This document shows positions 34,391 to 46,192 of a stretch of 64,000 nucleotides of DNA, in pieces. A program made the position numbers and the translations under genes. The stretch's first letter is position 1, and each line of letters starts with the position of its first letter. Below the pieces are notes generated by a model. It was given only the letters and a program-made list of their open reading frames with translations. It was not told the DNA's origin and made no database searches. This DNA is from Psococerastis gibbosa. Its lineage: Eukaryota; Arthropoda; Insecta; Psocodea; Psocidae. The DNA is taken from positions 11,960,855-12,024,854 of the forward strand of contig OZ020491.1 in the NCBI GenBank assembly GCA_963971405.1. The letters run 5' to 3'.

Positions 34391-35594
34391 ACATTGCTTA
34401 TCCCTGGCCAAACTCGGCCCCCTATCTGTTCAGTCGCCAATACGCGCTTCCATTTTCACCACGAGGAGGTACACGTACAGATGAAATATTTTCGCCTCTG
34501 AGACTATTAGGTGTTGCTCAGATGATCAGCTACTTCGAAGACCATGCGCACCTAGTAGAGTATATTGAACTGTAGGTTATGTATACTAAAAAATTGCAAA
34601 ACACTCGTTCAAAAACGGAAAACCAATTACAATACAGTACAATAAATTTATATTTCCATAGAAAGTTAAGTTATACAGTAATCGCATTATGCTGCAGGGC
34701 TCAGCCCGTGTGCTTAAATTTGGAAAAAAAAGTTCTCTAAATCTACGTTCAGTAAGTAAGTCAGTAAGTCTTCGTTTGTCGGTGTTTACTCGTTGAGATT
34801 TGTTTTTAGATATTTTCGAAATACGTTCCATTGCTTAATAGTTTTTACGCATGTCGGGAGTCTGTTGCAGTGCGTTAGTCCCACGTACTTGGCCTGCCGT
34901 TGTATGTATGTCAGTCCCGTAAGGGATACTTGTAGTGGTTGTGTTTCCATGTATGTAGTGACGTAATTAAACAATTAAATTGAGTCTGCTTTTTCTTAAT
35001 AATTTTTGCACCTCTACGGAGGAGCAGCTGTCATTTTCACTCATTTCCTATTTCATAACTCTTATAAATAAATTAAAACCACTTAAAACCTGGTCGTAAT
35101 AAGCAGCAATATCCTGCCTGGGAATCGCTGAAGTGTGATTGTTTTTCCTTTCAATCACGTAAACTTGAGCGCAGCACTTGGGTCTCGTTAGTTCCACATA
35201 AGTTGGTGTGAAAGTCTCCCCTTTCGCTTAAGTTAGCCGTGACGCATAAGTTACACTATAGGTAATCGACCGATAAATTCATGGTCGAAATTGATAGTTT
35301 TTAACATGGATTGCCATAACGTCTTATTAAATACTCTTTATTATTGTGTTGTGCTAGTAAAAAATTAATGCGCGTCAAGGGTTACATTTTGTCAATTTTT
35401 GTTGGAACGAAATGTTATACTGGGTATTTACTTTTTTTTATAGTGAGGAACTGCAATTTTTTAATCTCACAGCTCCTCAGTCTGTATCTACAGTACTATT
35501 GTAGATTCTATTTTATGTTAAGGATTAGACGAATATCCCGACATTTCAAAAATAATAATGTCTTTTTGTACAATGACAACCTAGTGGAGTTAGA

Positions 35595-35730
35595 GCTCTA
35601 ATGCTTTTTCTTACACTCAACTAGGAATACCCGGAAACGCCTGCTTTGCATTCCCTCCGAAATATGGCCAGAAAATGCCAGAAGTGTGGGAACCGAACCA
35701 AAAGCAACCTTTCGGGTCTCTACATGCCCT
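35595..35730 (-). mobile_element. SINE-A, degenerate copy
   Basis: Plus-strand text cgcctgctttgcattccctc cgaaatatggccagaaaatg and ggaaccgaaccaaaagcaac ctttcgggt is a decayed reverse copy of the 22.3-kb SINE including its tRNA-like head. The A box part is nearly gone. Confidence 0.68.
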
Positions 35731-36292
35731 GACTCCATACTTTGCATTTCCTGGTGACTATTCACGATGACTTTTTTTTTAGCCCCTCCTACCTATCCGT
35801 TGCAAATTCAGATCTCCCCTTACTATTCCCCTCAGGTGAGTGAAATTTGAGGCGATGTCCTATTATACGCCAACGCAATGTACTCGTTGCCATAGCAACG
35901 CAATCGTGTGATTTATATCAAAAAATTTGTGCTGTGAGTTGTCTATACTCTCTAGTTGCTAAAGGATGCGCAACTTGCATGGCTCACTCACTCCTGGCGT
36001 GTCTTTCTACACTTGGCGTGTTTTCTACACGTCAGCCAGCCTTAAGGTGTCGGGAGCATCTCTAAAGATGCCAACTGCGTTATTCTTTCCTAAGCTAAAC
36101 ATCTATCATAAATTAATTATATTGCATGTACGAATCGCCAGAGTGGTGCTGTAGTTCCCCCGTCCCCTTTGTTTTACATTTCACCTGCGGACTTAACCGA
36201 AAGTAAAATAATTTTAGGATCCGTACGAATAAAATTCCGATAGTACTTTAAATAAGGCAACTGGCAGTTTCTGCGTTTGCCGATGGGGAGCC

Positions 36293-36415
36293 TCCAAGAT
36301 ACAATCTTAGAAGTCTATTCAGTTTCACTGAAGATGTCGACCGCAGATGTTGACGAAGCGTTTGGAAGTTCGCTTTCATTTCAACCACGGCCCATCAGCC
36401 TGGATTCTACTGGTT
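36293..36415 (+). repeat. Repeat Z, single copy
   Basis: It runs from ctccaagatacaatcttaga agtctat through tcactgaagatgtcgaccgc agatgttgacgaagcgtttg g to ccacggcccatcagcctgga ttctactgg. It matches the right arm at 45.1 kb and the reverse of 63.1 kb. Confidence 0.68.
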
Positions 36416-36637
36416 CTTCAAATGCAGCATGACAGTCCATTGCAGTACTGGTAGAGTTGCACTGTTTGTCATGTCTTCTGTTTGGTTGTCTTCAAAGTAG
36501 CTGAGCTTCTGAGTCTTTGATCTCTGTGTAGTTGATGTAAAAATCCCTAATCTGTACCTCGTGACGAAGATGGAAGCGCGTACACACAAGGGACCGAGTT
36601 TCAGCCGGGATAGGCGAAAAACACAGTATTTTCTGTG

Positions 36638-36765
36638 CAGGGCACTCTTTTGTCCTGGGGTTGGGAAACTGGCCCCGAAGCAGGAGGAACTCAATAAAGA
36701 GTCAATGGCATAAGGATGCATAAGGCAACGGGAAACCGCTGCGTTACAATTCCCAATGATAATTA
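36638..36765 (+). repeat. Dispersed repeat, pair with 34262-34390
   Basis: It contains tctgtgcagggcactctttt, ggttgggaaactggccccga agcaggaggaactc and gtcaatggcataaggatgca, then gcaacgggaaaccgctgcgt. It is the reverse counterpart of the copy about 2.3 kb upstream. Confidence 0.6.
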
Positions 36766-37321
36766 TCATGGCATCAATTGTCATGATTATCTTCGATATA
36801 AGAGGCATTTAACGAAGAACAAGTTTGTAGTGTTGTGGTCCGTAACATGCCCGGTGTTTTTCCCTACCTATACTCATTAGAGTTGGGTGGGAAAAGTTTC
36901 GTTTGCTGTCGAGCCTCGAACCTCGTCCTTCCGTTTCGTTCTCTACTAGCTGGAGATGTCTCGTAAGCATGTCAAATACTGACATAGGAAAATGACGGAA
37001 GAGCAACGACCTCTGCCGCAGACACGCACATGGTACGCAGTAGAACACGGTAGAAAGTTTGCTCCAGCCTATCACTTTCGTCATATTCTGTACGGTTCAT
37101 TGAACTCCGTCTAGGGAAAGGGTTGCCAGGAAATTTTGTTTTCCCGGTTTAATTTTGATAAAAGGTTTGTCGCCATGTTACAGGATTTCTTCATTTTTGG
37201 GATGAATTAGATTGCATTGGCGTCGCCAGCCCTTCTGCAGGTTTACCTACAGATTGACTGACGTGTACCTTAAGCTAGATTATGATTATTATTTTGTAAG
37301 GACTTTTTATCTACCCAGGCC

Positions 37322-37480
37322 TACTTATAGTATAGGTCCCTTTTCCAATGACAACGACCCCATAGATTTCGGACATTATTTGTATTATTTCGGTATGAAT
37401 TTTTGGACATTAGCAAACTGGTATACGATCTCAAAGCTTACCATTGACGCAATGAAACAGGCGAAAGCATGACTTAAACA
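37322..37480 (+). repeat. Family W body copy
   Basis: It contains aatgacaacgaccccataga tttcggacatt, tggacattagcaaactggta tacgatctca, and ccattgacgcaatgaaacag gcgaaagcatgactta. It directly precedes the LINE remnant at 37520. Confidence 0.65.
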
Positions 37481-37519
37481 AGTACGGGTACGAGTCTTAC
37501 CCTACGACTCTTACACTAA

Positions 37520-37735
37520 GCTCCTTCATATCTCTATGACCGCCTAAAGCCATTGAATTCCCATAGAAATGGACTTGTATTGCGAATACCCCGACATAAC
37601 ACAGCTTTATATGGTAGTTCTTTTTTTGTAAATGTCTGCCGCCAGTGGAACTCCCTAGATAAGGAAATTAGATCGCAGCCAAAGATTCGTGGGTTCAAAA
37701 GCCAGTTACTGAAAAAATTGGTAGGAACAGAATAG
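37520..37735 (+). pseudogene. LINE (Jockey/CR1-like) reverse transcriptase C-terminal remnant
   Basis: A 72-codon open segment reads YLYDRLKPLNSH, then LRIPRHNT, SSFFVNVCRQWNSLDKEI and FKSQLLKKL before a stop. The spacing of P-R, R-x-WN-x-L and FK-x2-L-x3-L is the conserved tail seen after the RT domain of Jockey, CR1 and related LINEs. An in-frame stop lies just upstream, so only the last part of the protein remains. No poly(A) tail or target duplication is evident. Confidence 0.82.
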
Positions 37736-37839
37736 CTTTAGAATACGCCCCGTAAATGTAAGACGTTTATTATTATTATAACAATGATGAACAGTGTGAT
37801 GGTAAAAGGACCAAGCGGTTGAAGTCCATTCTGTGGGCT

Positions 37840-38010
37840 GTAGGCAGTTAGCCATTTTGTCTTGAAGGGGTAAACAAAATTTCTATTTGAGCTCAACTCA
37901 ACTTTGGGGGGTTTATCCTCCACAAACTACATAAATGGGCTTCTTAAAAAACAGCTCCAACTTTTATTTTGAAATTCACACATATATTGCAGTCGTTATT
38001 AATATGAGCA
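37840..38010 (-). mobile_element. TTTCC-family fragment
   Basis: The segments actcaactttggggggttta, aaacagctccaacttttatt and aaattcacacatatattgca gtcgttattaat match the middle of the family in reverse orientation. The ends are missing. Confidence 0.6.
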
Positions 38011-38022
38011 ACACCCATTAGT

Positions 38023-38232
38023 TAAGTTTTAAGTAGTTTTTATTAACAATGACTTAGACATGCTAAATGTATTAATGGATTACTTCTAAGGGACATTGTC
38101 CTGTAATAATATTTTCCAAATCAATTTTATATAAGTTTTAAGTAGTTTTTATTAACAATGACTCAGACATGCTAAATGTATTAATGGATTACTTCTAAGG
38201 GACATTGTCCTGTAATAATATTTTCCAAATAA
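38023..38232 (+). repeat. Two direct copies of a 109-bp unit
   Basis: The unit taagttttaagtagttttta ... ggacattgtcctgtaataat attttccaaat is repeated at 38023 and 38132 with about one substitution (gacttag/gactcag). A palindromic agggacattgtcct lies in each unit. Confidence 0.9.
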
Positions 38233-38880
38233 CTAAATAACAAATAACTAAATAAATAAATAGGCTTCTAGTATCAATTCATCAGTATTTCCTATAATAC
38301 TTATAGATAAATAGGAAAGCGTGTACGGACTTGATCTTAACGGGGTGTATTAATTTATTTTCTTGAAATTATGTAAGCTACGTAGTGTGCATCGCGGGAC
38401 TGATGAAGGAGCGCCCCTTAGTCGGCGAAGGTATTCTCATATATAATTTTTTTACTGTTTTTGGATCGTAAACAGTATGAAACGTCTTTACTCATACGTT
38501 ATATGTTATCCCGAGCGATAAATTGCAATGAGGGACATGTACTCGCGCACATTGATGCTTAAACCACAAGCTCCACGTTTATAAACTTCGTTAATTGGAG
38601 TTTATTATTTATCATGGGACTTATACTGGGACTTAAAGTATGAGATAAATTATTATTTCCCCCGAGTATTAATTTCATGTAATAATGCATTATGTATAAG
38701 AAGCTGCCTCGTTTGTATACTGATTAAAATATTTGTATTTATCATTTTGCAAATCATCGTGGAGTTCAGGGCCGGTTTACAGTTTGGTGTTTATGGCAGT
38801 AAATATGGCTTCCTTTATGATACAGTTACTCGCTGCCAATTCCTGTCTGAGCGCTTTGATAGGAAATAGATGGGAGAAAC

Positions 38881-39171
38881 CAGGGATGCCGACTAGGGGG
38901 GGGGGGGGCACAGTCCATCTTGCCCCCGCAGACTAGTTTCTTGGGGGGCAGCCCCCCCCCAGAAGCAAAGAGCATTCACAATTAAGAGGCACAAAACCTT
39001 AATACAAACTTTAGTCAATAATTTTTTAGAAAGAGCGAGCGTACGTCGGTCAACGTTTTCTGCATTATAGTTATTTTAAGTAACCATTTACCAATGAATT
39101 TTCTTAATACTTTCCAGAGTACCGGATTCTTGCCCCCCCCCCCCCAGAATTTTCCAAACTCGGCGTCCCTG
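38881..39171. mobile_element. hAT MITE with perfect 8-bp target duplication
   Basis: The 291-bp element begins CAGGGATGCCGACTAG and ends CTCGGCGTCCCTG. It is flanked by ggagaaac on both sides (38873-38880 and 39172-39179). CAGGG ends and 8-bp duplications are diagnostic of hAT. A G-run follows the left end and a C-run precedes the right end. Confidence 0.92.
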
Positions 39172-39347
39172 GGAGAAACCTTATCGGTGTAAGAAAGTAA
39201 ATATCGATGGTTTGTTTGTTTTGCCTGCCTTCAAAATGTAGAGGAGCAATTCTTCTATTTCGTCTATTCTCGTTTATGGCTTTATCATCGATATGTCATA
39301 GAAATTAGATTTTCTAAAAAAAAACTCATAGTCCGATTTTCTCTTAA

Positions 39348-39722
39348 GAGTGCACCTACTGTACGTCCAATAGGAAATTGACAGCCCGACATTTAATGCT
39401 TCTAATTTTTTATTTAATTAACTAACCAAATTTTAAAGTATTGGTTCATTAAAGTTGTAAAAGACTACTTTATGCATAATATAATAGGTATTATTAATTT
39501 TTGGTTTTGTACTTTTCTCATGGTATCTATTTTATGTGAAAGTTTAGTCCTCAATCATTTTTATGAAAAAGTTACGGTACCAAAAATGGAAAATACTCTA
39601 TTATATGGTGCATCAAGTAGTCTTCTACAACTTAAATGAGCCAAATCTTTAATATCTTACTTTGTTAATTAAATAAAAAATAAGAAGTATTTCCTGCGTG
39701 ACGTACACTTTTTAGTAACAAT
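39348..39722. mobile_element. Palindromic element P, diverged copy
   Basis: A core of nearly 290 bp is an imperfect palindrome: tttttatttaattaac ... agactacttt atgcataatataatagg on the left and the complement on the right (gtagtcttctacaacttaaa, gttaattaaataaaa). The left outer edge follows TTAA. The outer arms, which contain gtacgtc on one side and gacgtac on the other, are weakly conserved. Confidence 0.65.
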
Positions 39723-40189
39723 TACGACAATTTGGCGACGTTAACTGTTTTAAATTTAATTTAATTTATTTATTTGCAGGTAAGAACAATTAAGCAGTTC
39801 CATGAGAAGTTGAACTTGCTTTGTACGGGTCTACGACTTCGGTATGCTGGGTAAAGTTGGAATTTTTACTCTGACACCTCGTGAGATTTTGTTTGTCTTC
39901 TAGCTAGTGTTTGCTAAATACAATGACAATAGGTAATAAACCATCTTGAGCTGTTAAACTGGCCACAAATTCGTTTGCGAAGCTAATGTATCCTTTGACA
40001 TGAAATTGGTGACAAACAGTAAGTGTCAACCAAAAGGCAGATGCCCAAATCGTATTTGTGATTAGTACGCATAGTGCGATATTGGTATAGCCGCGCGTGT
40101 CTGAAGTTTGCCACCAAACTGCGAATTTTTAAATTCAGTCTCCACTGAAGGAATTAATCTGTTAGTGGGAACTCTCAATAGGGTAGAAA

Positions 40190-40660
40190 AGTTCCACTGA
40201 ATTTTTTTTTTCTTCTCACAAAAATTGAGTATTTTTTATTTTTTTGCCCCCAGAACCAAGGAAGCGACCATATGTTTCGTTTTTGCAAAGATAACTACTA
40301 CAATTCTTTTGAATAATTAAAGAAAAAAATAGTTGAAGCCGTTTTTTAGGAAAACCTTTTTTAGCTGTTTTTTTTTTTATGTTTGTGGGTAAACCCCTAT
40401 AACTGAGTTAAGCTAAAATATAAAAAAGTCCCTGAGGTTTGATTTTTGTAAACCTGCTAGCTGCATTTAACCAAATTCCATCTAGCTGTTTGCCCACAAA
40501 TCGATGGACCGACTGACAGACTGACATTTTTTCGTAAAAACCACTTTTTTGGTTCCTGGGACCTCAAAACGTGTATGTGAATCCGTTGAAATATCGAAAA
40601 CATAAATTTGGACCAAATCAATACTTTCCTTGTACTAACATATAAATGGGAAGGCAAAAA
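40190..40660 (+). mobile_element. TTTCC-family element, diverged copy
   Basis: Only the second half is preserved: a T-rich stretch, gttgaagccgttttttagg, tgatttttgtaaacctgc, cacttttttggttcctggga, cctcaaaacgtgt, and a decayed terminal hairpin (tactttccttgtactaacat and tgggaaggcaaa). The internal ACAGAC tract is reduced to gacagactgac. The many substitutions suggest an old insertion. Confidence 0.72.
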
Positions 40661-41229
40661 TAAAATGCATAAAGTAACCTTTGTTGTGATCTGTTATGTA
40701 TATTGTATATGACATGGCGTCATACAGTCTGAGGGTACTATAGCAGGTGGAAGAAAGTGGTTACTCAAGCCGACCCAACGCTGAAGCAAGTGCCACTTTC
40801 TCCAGTGACCATTTAGCCAAAGAAGAGCGTCCAGGCTGTCCAACCCGAACGAGTCTTATCTTCTTCTTACTTCCAATCAAAGATCAATCTAAGAAAACAT
40901 TTTTAGATATTGATGATTTTGAAGGAACTGTGTCTTTATGAAACGCCGACTACGTTTTTTTTTCTCAATGTTATAGGGATATACGAGGAGTGACGCAACA
41001 TATTATTTAAATAATTGCAGTCAGGGTTTGTTTTATCGGTCCATTTGTTGTTATTTTTGACAATGCGTGTGAATGGCTTCATGTGCGTATCCTCACACGT
41101 GTTGTGTAATTTTAATGTCAACCTTACAGAATAGATAGCCTAGATTGCTTAACAACTTCAACAAGAGATTTTATCTAAAAATGGAATAATTACAATGAAG
41201 TTTTCCTGTCTGCACTGTCTGCAAGGGAG

Positions 41230-41785
41230 TTCAAGAAATTCAATATCGATCCTAGAGCTGTCGCATCTCTTAGCAGAAATAATCCTCTACATTTTAATGT
41301 GTGCTCGTCTGTAATACCGATTGGCCATAATTATTGAACTTGATTTGTACAAAGTTACAAAACTTAATCGTATCAAATCATTTATCAAAATGCTGAGGAG
41401 TATTTCTTCTAGCAGTTTGGTGAGCTATCTAAAATCTTAAATTCGACTTAATAATAATAAATCTGTAATATCAACCTTAGGGCTTTCAAAAAGATCAGGA
41501 CAAGCAGAAAACAATTTTCTGAGCATTTTGATACATTATACAGTATGTACCCCTTTCTAACACAGATTGGCCGCAGCTGCTATTGAATTTGATTACTACA
41601 AAAAACGATTGGTATGGTATTCCCGAGGAAGGAGTTCAAGAACTTTGGCCAATTGGTGTTATTGAAGTTCACATGTCTCCTATTGAAATGCAGGGGAGCA
41701 TTTCTGCTAATTTAACGGATATTTTTAACGGCTCTACGATCGATATTTCCTGTGAAAATCGACTTGGTACAAAAATCGTGTGTTG
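41230..41785 (+). repeat. Dispersed repeat Y copies
   Basis: Two or more decayed pieces end in the best copy: gaaggagttcaagaactttg gccaattgg, gggagcatttctgctaattt and ggctctacgatcgatatttc ctgtgaaaatcgactt. It parallels 895-1055. A reverse piece lies at 46925-46985 and a short one at 24661-24705. Confidence 0.62.
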
Positions 41786-42566
41786 TCCTATTTGCTCTTA
41801 TTCTGCTGTTCATTGTTGACTTTACATAATACGTTCACTAGTTAGTGAAGAAATCAGAAATGCTATTTATGCAAAAAGAGTAAGAAAACTGAAAATTGTA
41901 TAACGGATGGTTAGAAGTGATAAAATGCAAAGGAAATAGGTCAATTGTTATCAAATACGGTTGGATCTTGTTGTAGATGGTGCAAACAGAGGTCAATTCT
42001 ATTAGCGTTAATTTGTGGCCTCTCAATTGTGGGTGGTCGGTACTGATGATTTTCATAACCATTATCCGAACCATTTCATTTTCTTCATGTAATGGCAAAT
42101 TTAATTAATTTTTCATAGATTTCTTTCCTATTTATATTGTACGTTATTATAGGCTTTGATCGAGATTTACTTTATTACTATTACTATTTACTTATTTTGA
42201 GTTTTGAGCTGAACGTTCTTCTTTCTCTTAATTGTAGCTACTGAGACCTGTAGTAAAATGGCAGTAGAACTGTTCCTCTTGTGATGATGCAACGCCGGTG
42301 TTAATGCTGTTTGTGTATATTGGAATTGGAATTTAAATATACAGAGTCGTCTACAAAATGCTGTAGAAGGAGCCCTGGAGGTCTTCCCTAAATTAACAGA
42401 ACAGTTCCAAGACACATCAAATCTACTAAATAATGCCCAGAAAGACTGTCAATACAAATGTTTTTTGGTGGGTACAAGTACTGTACTTTACCATTGCTAT
42501 TTTATCGCATTTATCATTTTTAAGATGACAGTTGCTCGAGTAACACTTGCACACTTACTTTTACTT

Positions 42567-43382
42567 TTACATCGCCTTTGTCCTCAGGGAGGGTCGGCGG
42601 CACGGCAGCGGCGTTTCCAAACAACTCTGTTTAGGGCGTCTTCCTTGTTCAGAGCTTATGTCTTCTTCGATTTTTCTGGGGAGTGTCATTTTCGGTCTTC
42701 CCCAGGGGCGGGGTCCAGGGAGTGTCATATTCTGTATACGCTTTAGGAGGGATGTTTCCTCCCTCCTCTGGACGTGGCCCCACCAACTGAGTCTTCTTTC
42801 CCTTAGCTTCAGTGCGACATCACCAGTTTTCATCTCCAACCTTATGTCCTCATTTCGGCGCCGGTCTTGCAGGGTCAGTCCACACGCTCTTCGTAGCATT
42901 CTCATCTCCGCCACGTGGATTTTGTGTTCATCTCGCTTCCTGACCGCCCAACACTCCGCACCGTACAGCATGCATGGTCGGATCACTTGCTTATATATTC
43001 GACCCTTGAGCTTCTTTGGCATTTTTCTGTCTGTGAGGATTGGTGCCACGTCATGAAATTTCCCCCAGCCTGCTTTTATTCTTCCTTTCACGTCTTCTTC
43101 ACATCCACCGTTTTGTTCAAGGGTGCTACCCAGATACTTAAATGTCTCCACTTTCTTAAGTTCTTGGTCACCTATTTTTACAGTGCCAGGTTCTGGTTTC
43201 CCGCATTCCATGTACTCGGTTTTGCTCCTGTTTACCTTCAGGCCCTCTTTTTCTAGGCGTTCCACCCATTTATTTAGCTCTGCTTCGCCTTCCCTTCTCC
43301 CTTTCGTGCTTACTACCACGTCATCCGCGAATAACAGGCTTGCAGGGGCTTCCCCTCGGATGCTAGTTGTTTTGGTTTTCAA
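42567..43382 (-). pseudogene. RTE-type LINE, 5'-truncated reverse transcriptase C-terminal half
   Basis: This open frame of about 271 codons begins inside the reverse transcriptase palm. It carries the catalytic FADD (residues 18-21), then KVNRSKTEYM, the FKYLGS thumb motif, and the C-terminal run CMLYGAECWAVRK ... EMRMLRRACG ... WWGHVQRR ... GRPK typical of RTE-clade LINEs often annotated as endonuclease-reverse transcriptase. The endonuclease and the N-terminal part of the RT are missing upstream, where the sequence no longer matches, and an in-frame stop lies just before. Downstream on the minus strand the element ends in a short AAAGT-rich tail near 42540. A matching tail occurs alone at about 27007-27050. 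The frame is still open but the copy is too incomplete to be active. Confidence 0.9.
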
Positions 43383-43891
43383 TTTGGCAATGCTGGGTTT
43401 TTGCCAATTCAGGGCTTATTGATTTCGCATGCGCATTTGAAGCCTACGCGGTTCCCTTTATGGCCACTGCACTGGTTAGTTGTGCAATGGCAAAGCATAG
43501 TAGAGTGAGCAGCAGGTGATGTCAACAATGCCGATTACAAGCACCGGAAACTGGTGGTTCTCGCCGTCGAATTTATACCGCAATTTTTATTGGATCATGT
43601 CATAAGAGTATTGCTGTTTGTATGCAAAAGCGCAATAGAGTTGCGATTCACTATAGTGTCCCATTTACTGTCCGGCAAGGAGCCCTCGAAGAGATTCTTC
43701 GTCACACATAACGGTGGCCTTGAGCCGAAAGGGCGAGAATTTAGTTAGTTTCTGGAAAAGCGAGTTTGATGTTTTGAGGCAACATTACAAATCTATGTCT
43801 CATAGGGGTACCTAATATTGGACTGTCCTCTCAGATTAATTTTGGTTTGAATTGTGCAGAGCTTTCTTTCCTGATTCCGTAGCAGTGCAAA

Positions 43892-44130
43892 CAGTGCCGG
43901 ATTAACCCATGGGCACTTGGGGCACAGGCCACGGCCCCCACAAAAATACCTAAAATTCCGGCCCCCACAGACATTTTTTTTTTCTATAATAAAAATAAAT
44001 TACAAGTTGAAAACAATTTCCAAACAAAATTGAATTTGGCGGGAAATTAAACGTTTTTTTTTTTTTTTTGCTGCAATGTTGGTAGATTGAGTTTGCACCC
44101 ACGGCCCCCACAGGGGTTAATCCGGCACTG
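43892..44130. mobile_element. hAT MITE with perfect 8-bp target duplication
   Basis: The 239-bp element begins CAGTGCCGGATTAACCC and ends GGGTTAATCCGGCACTG, inverted repeats of about 17 bp. The direct repeat agtgcaaa flanks it at 43884-43891 and 44131-44138. Inside, a cacggcccccaca segment occurs near both ends in the same direction. It has no coding capacity. Confidence 0.93.
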
Positions 44131-44939
44131 AGTGCAAATAAGTTATGAATCTTTTATAAAGGATTAATTGCATAGAATCTGCTGGTAGTATGTTGAGTTA
44201 TGATGTACGTGTACCAGGACGCTACAATTATCCCAAGGCCTTAAATTGGGCTTTCCTTGAACCGTTTAACCTTTTTCTCCCTTCTCGCATTATGTCGTCA
44301 ATATAGCAAGCTAACCCCTACATCATTGGTGTTGTGTTGAGTGTGTTATGCGAGGGGTGATCGTTTCTAGCATTCCTTGCCGGATCGAACATATAGGACA
44401 GGGAGTTCGTAAGCGTAGTTTACCAGAAGGCAGTTTTTCTTTAAGATACACAAGGGGAAGTAAACAGCTGTGTTCATATAGCTGTGCTAGGCAATGTTGA
44501 GTTTACAATCCATGCTTAAAGGAAGCACGAACCTCTAAACTTTTCCTAGGTTCGATTTGACATGAGAAAACACAGGTCTGGGTTCGAGGATCGTGCATCC
44601 CGAACTATCGCAGCCAATTTTCTCTCCGATAACATGAGAGTTACATAAGGTCATGTAATGGGGCCCCGAAATTGCTGTTGTCTACTTTTGGTAAGATAAG
44701 ATACAATGTCCGCACTTACAGTACTTTACTTTTTCGTGTCTGAGGTTGAGACTCATTAAAGTTTTTGGGCCCAGTGTTCTTCCACCTTGACGTCATTGTC
44801 TGTGCTCTCCCAAAGATCTTCTAAAGTGCAGGTAGCGGGGCAGATGGTGCATAGGGGCGTACCCTGGGTGACCCTTAAGTCGTTTCTTCCTTTTCTTTAT
44901 AATAATCGCGTCCAAACAATTTAATGAATGTATCCCCTT

Positions 44940-45150
44940 AACGTGACGAATCAGTAGAATCCAGGATGATAGGCCGTGGTTGAACTGAAAGCGTACTTCC
45001 AAACGTTTCGTCTACATCTGCGGTCGACATCTTCAGGGGAATTTCGTAGACTTCTAAAATTGTATCTCGGAGGCTCAGCAGCAACAGATGTCGACCGCAG
45101 ATGTTGACGAAACGTTTCGAAGTACGCTTTCAGAACGACCTAGTCCTATC
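44940..45150. repeat. Repeat Z, inverted pair
   Basis: The left arm (gaaagcgtacttccaaacgt ttcgtctacatctgcggtcg acatcttcag) and the right arm (agatgtcgaccgcagatgtt gacgaaacgtttcgaagtac gctttc) face each other across about 70 bp. The arms also contain gataggccgtggt on one side and a related end on the other. The motif recurs singly at 36293-36415 and 63068-63190. Confidence 0.72.
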
Positions 45151-45174
45151 ATCCCAGAGCCTTGAAAACCTTTG

Positions 45175-45308
45175 TAATTATATTATCAGATTAACCTCTG
45201 TAATCGCCTCACTTAGTAACCTAATAGGTATACTTGTGTCTCCGATTGCAAAGTGTGTAGAGACTCGCACAAGTACAAGCACGCTACCACCTTGCCACCG
45301 AAGTCGCT
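45175..45308 (-). mobile_element. SINE-B-like repeat, small deletion
   Basis: It matches ttaacctctgtaatcgcctc acttagtaacc, then tgtctccgattgcaaagtgt and acgctaccaccttgccaccg aagtc. About 12 bp (the cgagttacgacacg part) is missing. Confidence 0.75.
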
Positions 45309-46192
45309 TAAAGTGGCAACACTTAGCGGCTAATCCTTTCATCACCGAGACGAGACCAAGAACTTTCCGCGCATTCAACTTTACAAAGTCAAGCCAGTTT
45401 TTAATATATGATACATAAATCTATTACTTTACAATGTTAATAGTAAGCATGTCTGAGATTGTCCACGACCCCTTGTAGCCAGTGCGGGTTGACATCGAGG
45501 AGTGAACCAATTTGCCATTGGCTAGTAATTCATTCGGAAATTATACCCATTATATACGAAAACCGATGGGGTCGTTGGCAGGGCAAGATTTAATGGATCA
45601 GTATGCAAAGAGGCCAACTAGACCTACGTCTTTCAAATATAAAATATATAAGTAGTTGAAATGCATAAAAAATTCTATCTTTACTGGGCTATAGTAAGAA
45701 ACCCTGACTATAATTTACCTCGCACGTTTTGCTTCCATGTGAAAATATTGAACCGATTGGTTGCGCATGCAATGAAGTAAACTGAATTGAATAATGGCTT
45801 TCTTTGGCATTTGCCCGTTCTAGTGAAGTGGCACTAGACGGTATCCATCAGTGTGACGAAAGTGGCAGCAGAAACTGACTTTCTTCAGTTGATGAGCAAT
45901 CTTTTGTGATTGGTACTTGATTATTGATAGGCTTTGTCATTACTATCACGACGTTATTCTATCTTGGGTTGTCATTCACTGCCAACTAATTTTCTTTGCT
46001 ATCTCGTGGTCATTCATCGATTGGCTGCCCGTAATTGGTGTTTTTCATCTGAGTGGATACTCCTTTAAGGTGATTACCAACTTATTCGTAATTTCCCTTT
46101 AACGGTTTTAATTGAGACCCCTTTCTTTTTTTAATCTTTTCTGACCATTTCAAGCTTGTGAATTATTTTCTTGATACAGCGTTAGACTTTTT

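Noticed and set aside
36407-37084. Two adjoining minus-strand frames (133 and 91 codons)
   Set aside because: No family resemblance, and the first overlaps a dispersed repeat shared with 34262-34390.
42547-43056. Plus-strand frames of 169 and 113 codons
   Set aside because: They are the antisense of the RTE-like LINE coding strand.
45065-45125. Hammerhead ribozyme
   Set aside because: The core strings are present but the bases adjoining them do not pair as helix II requires, so I keep it only as a lead in the findings.
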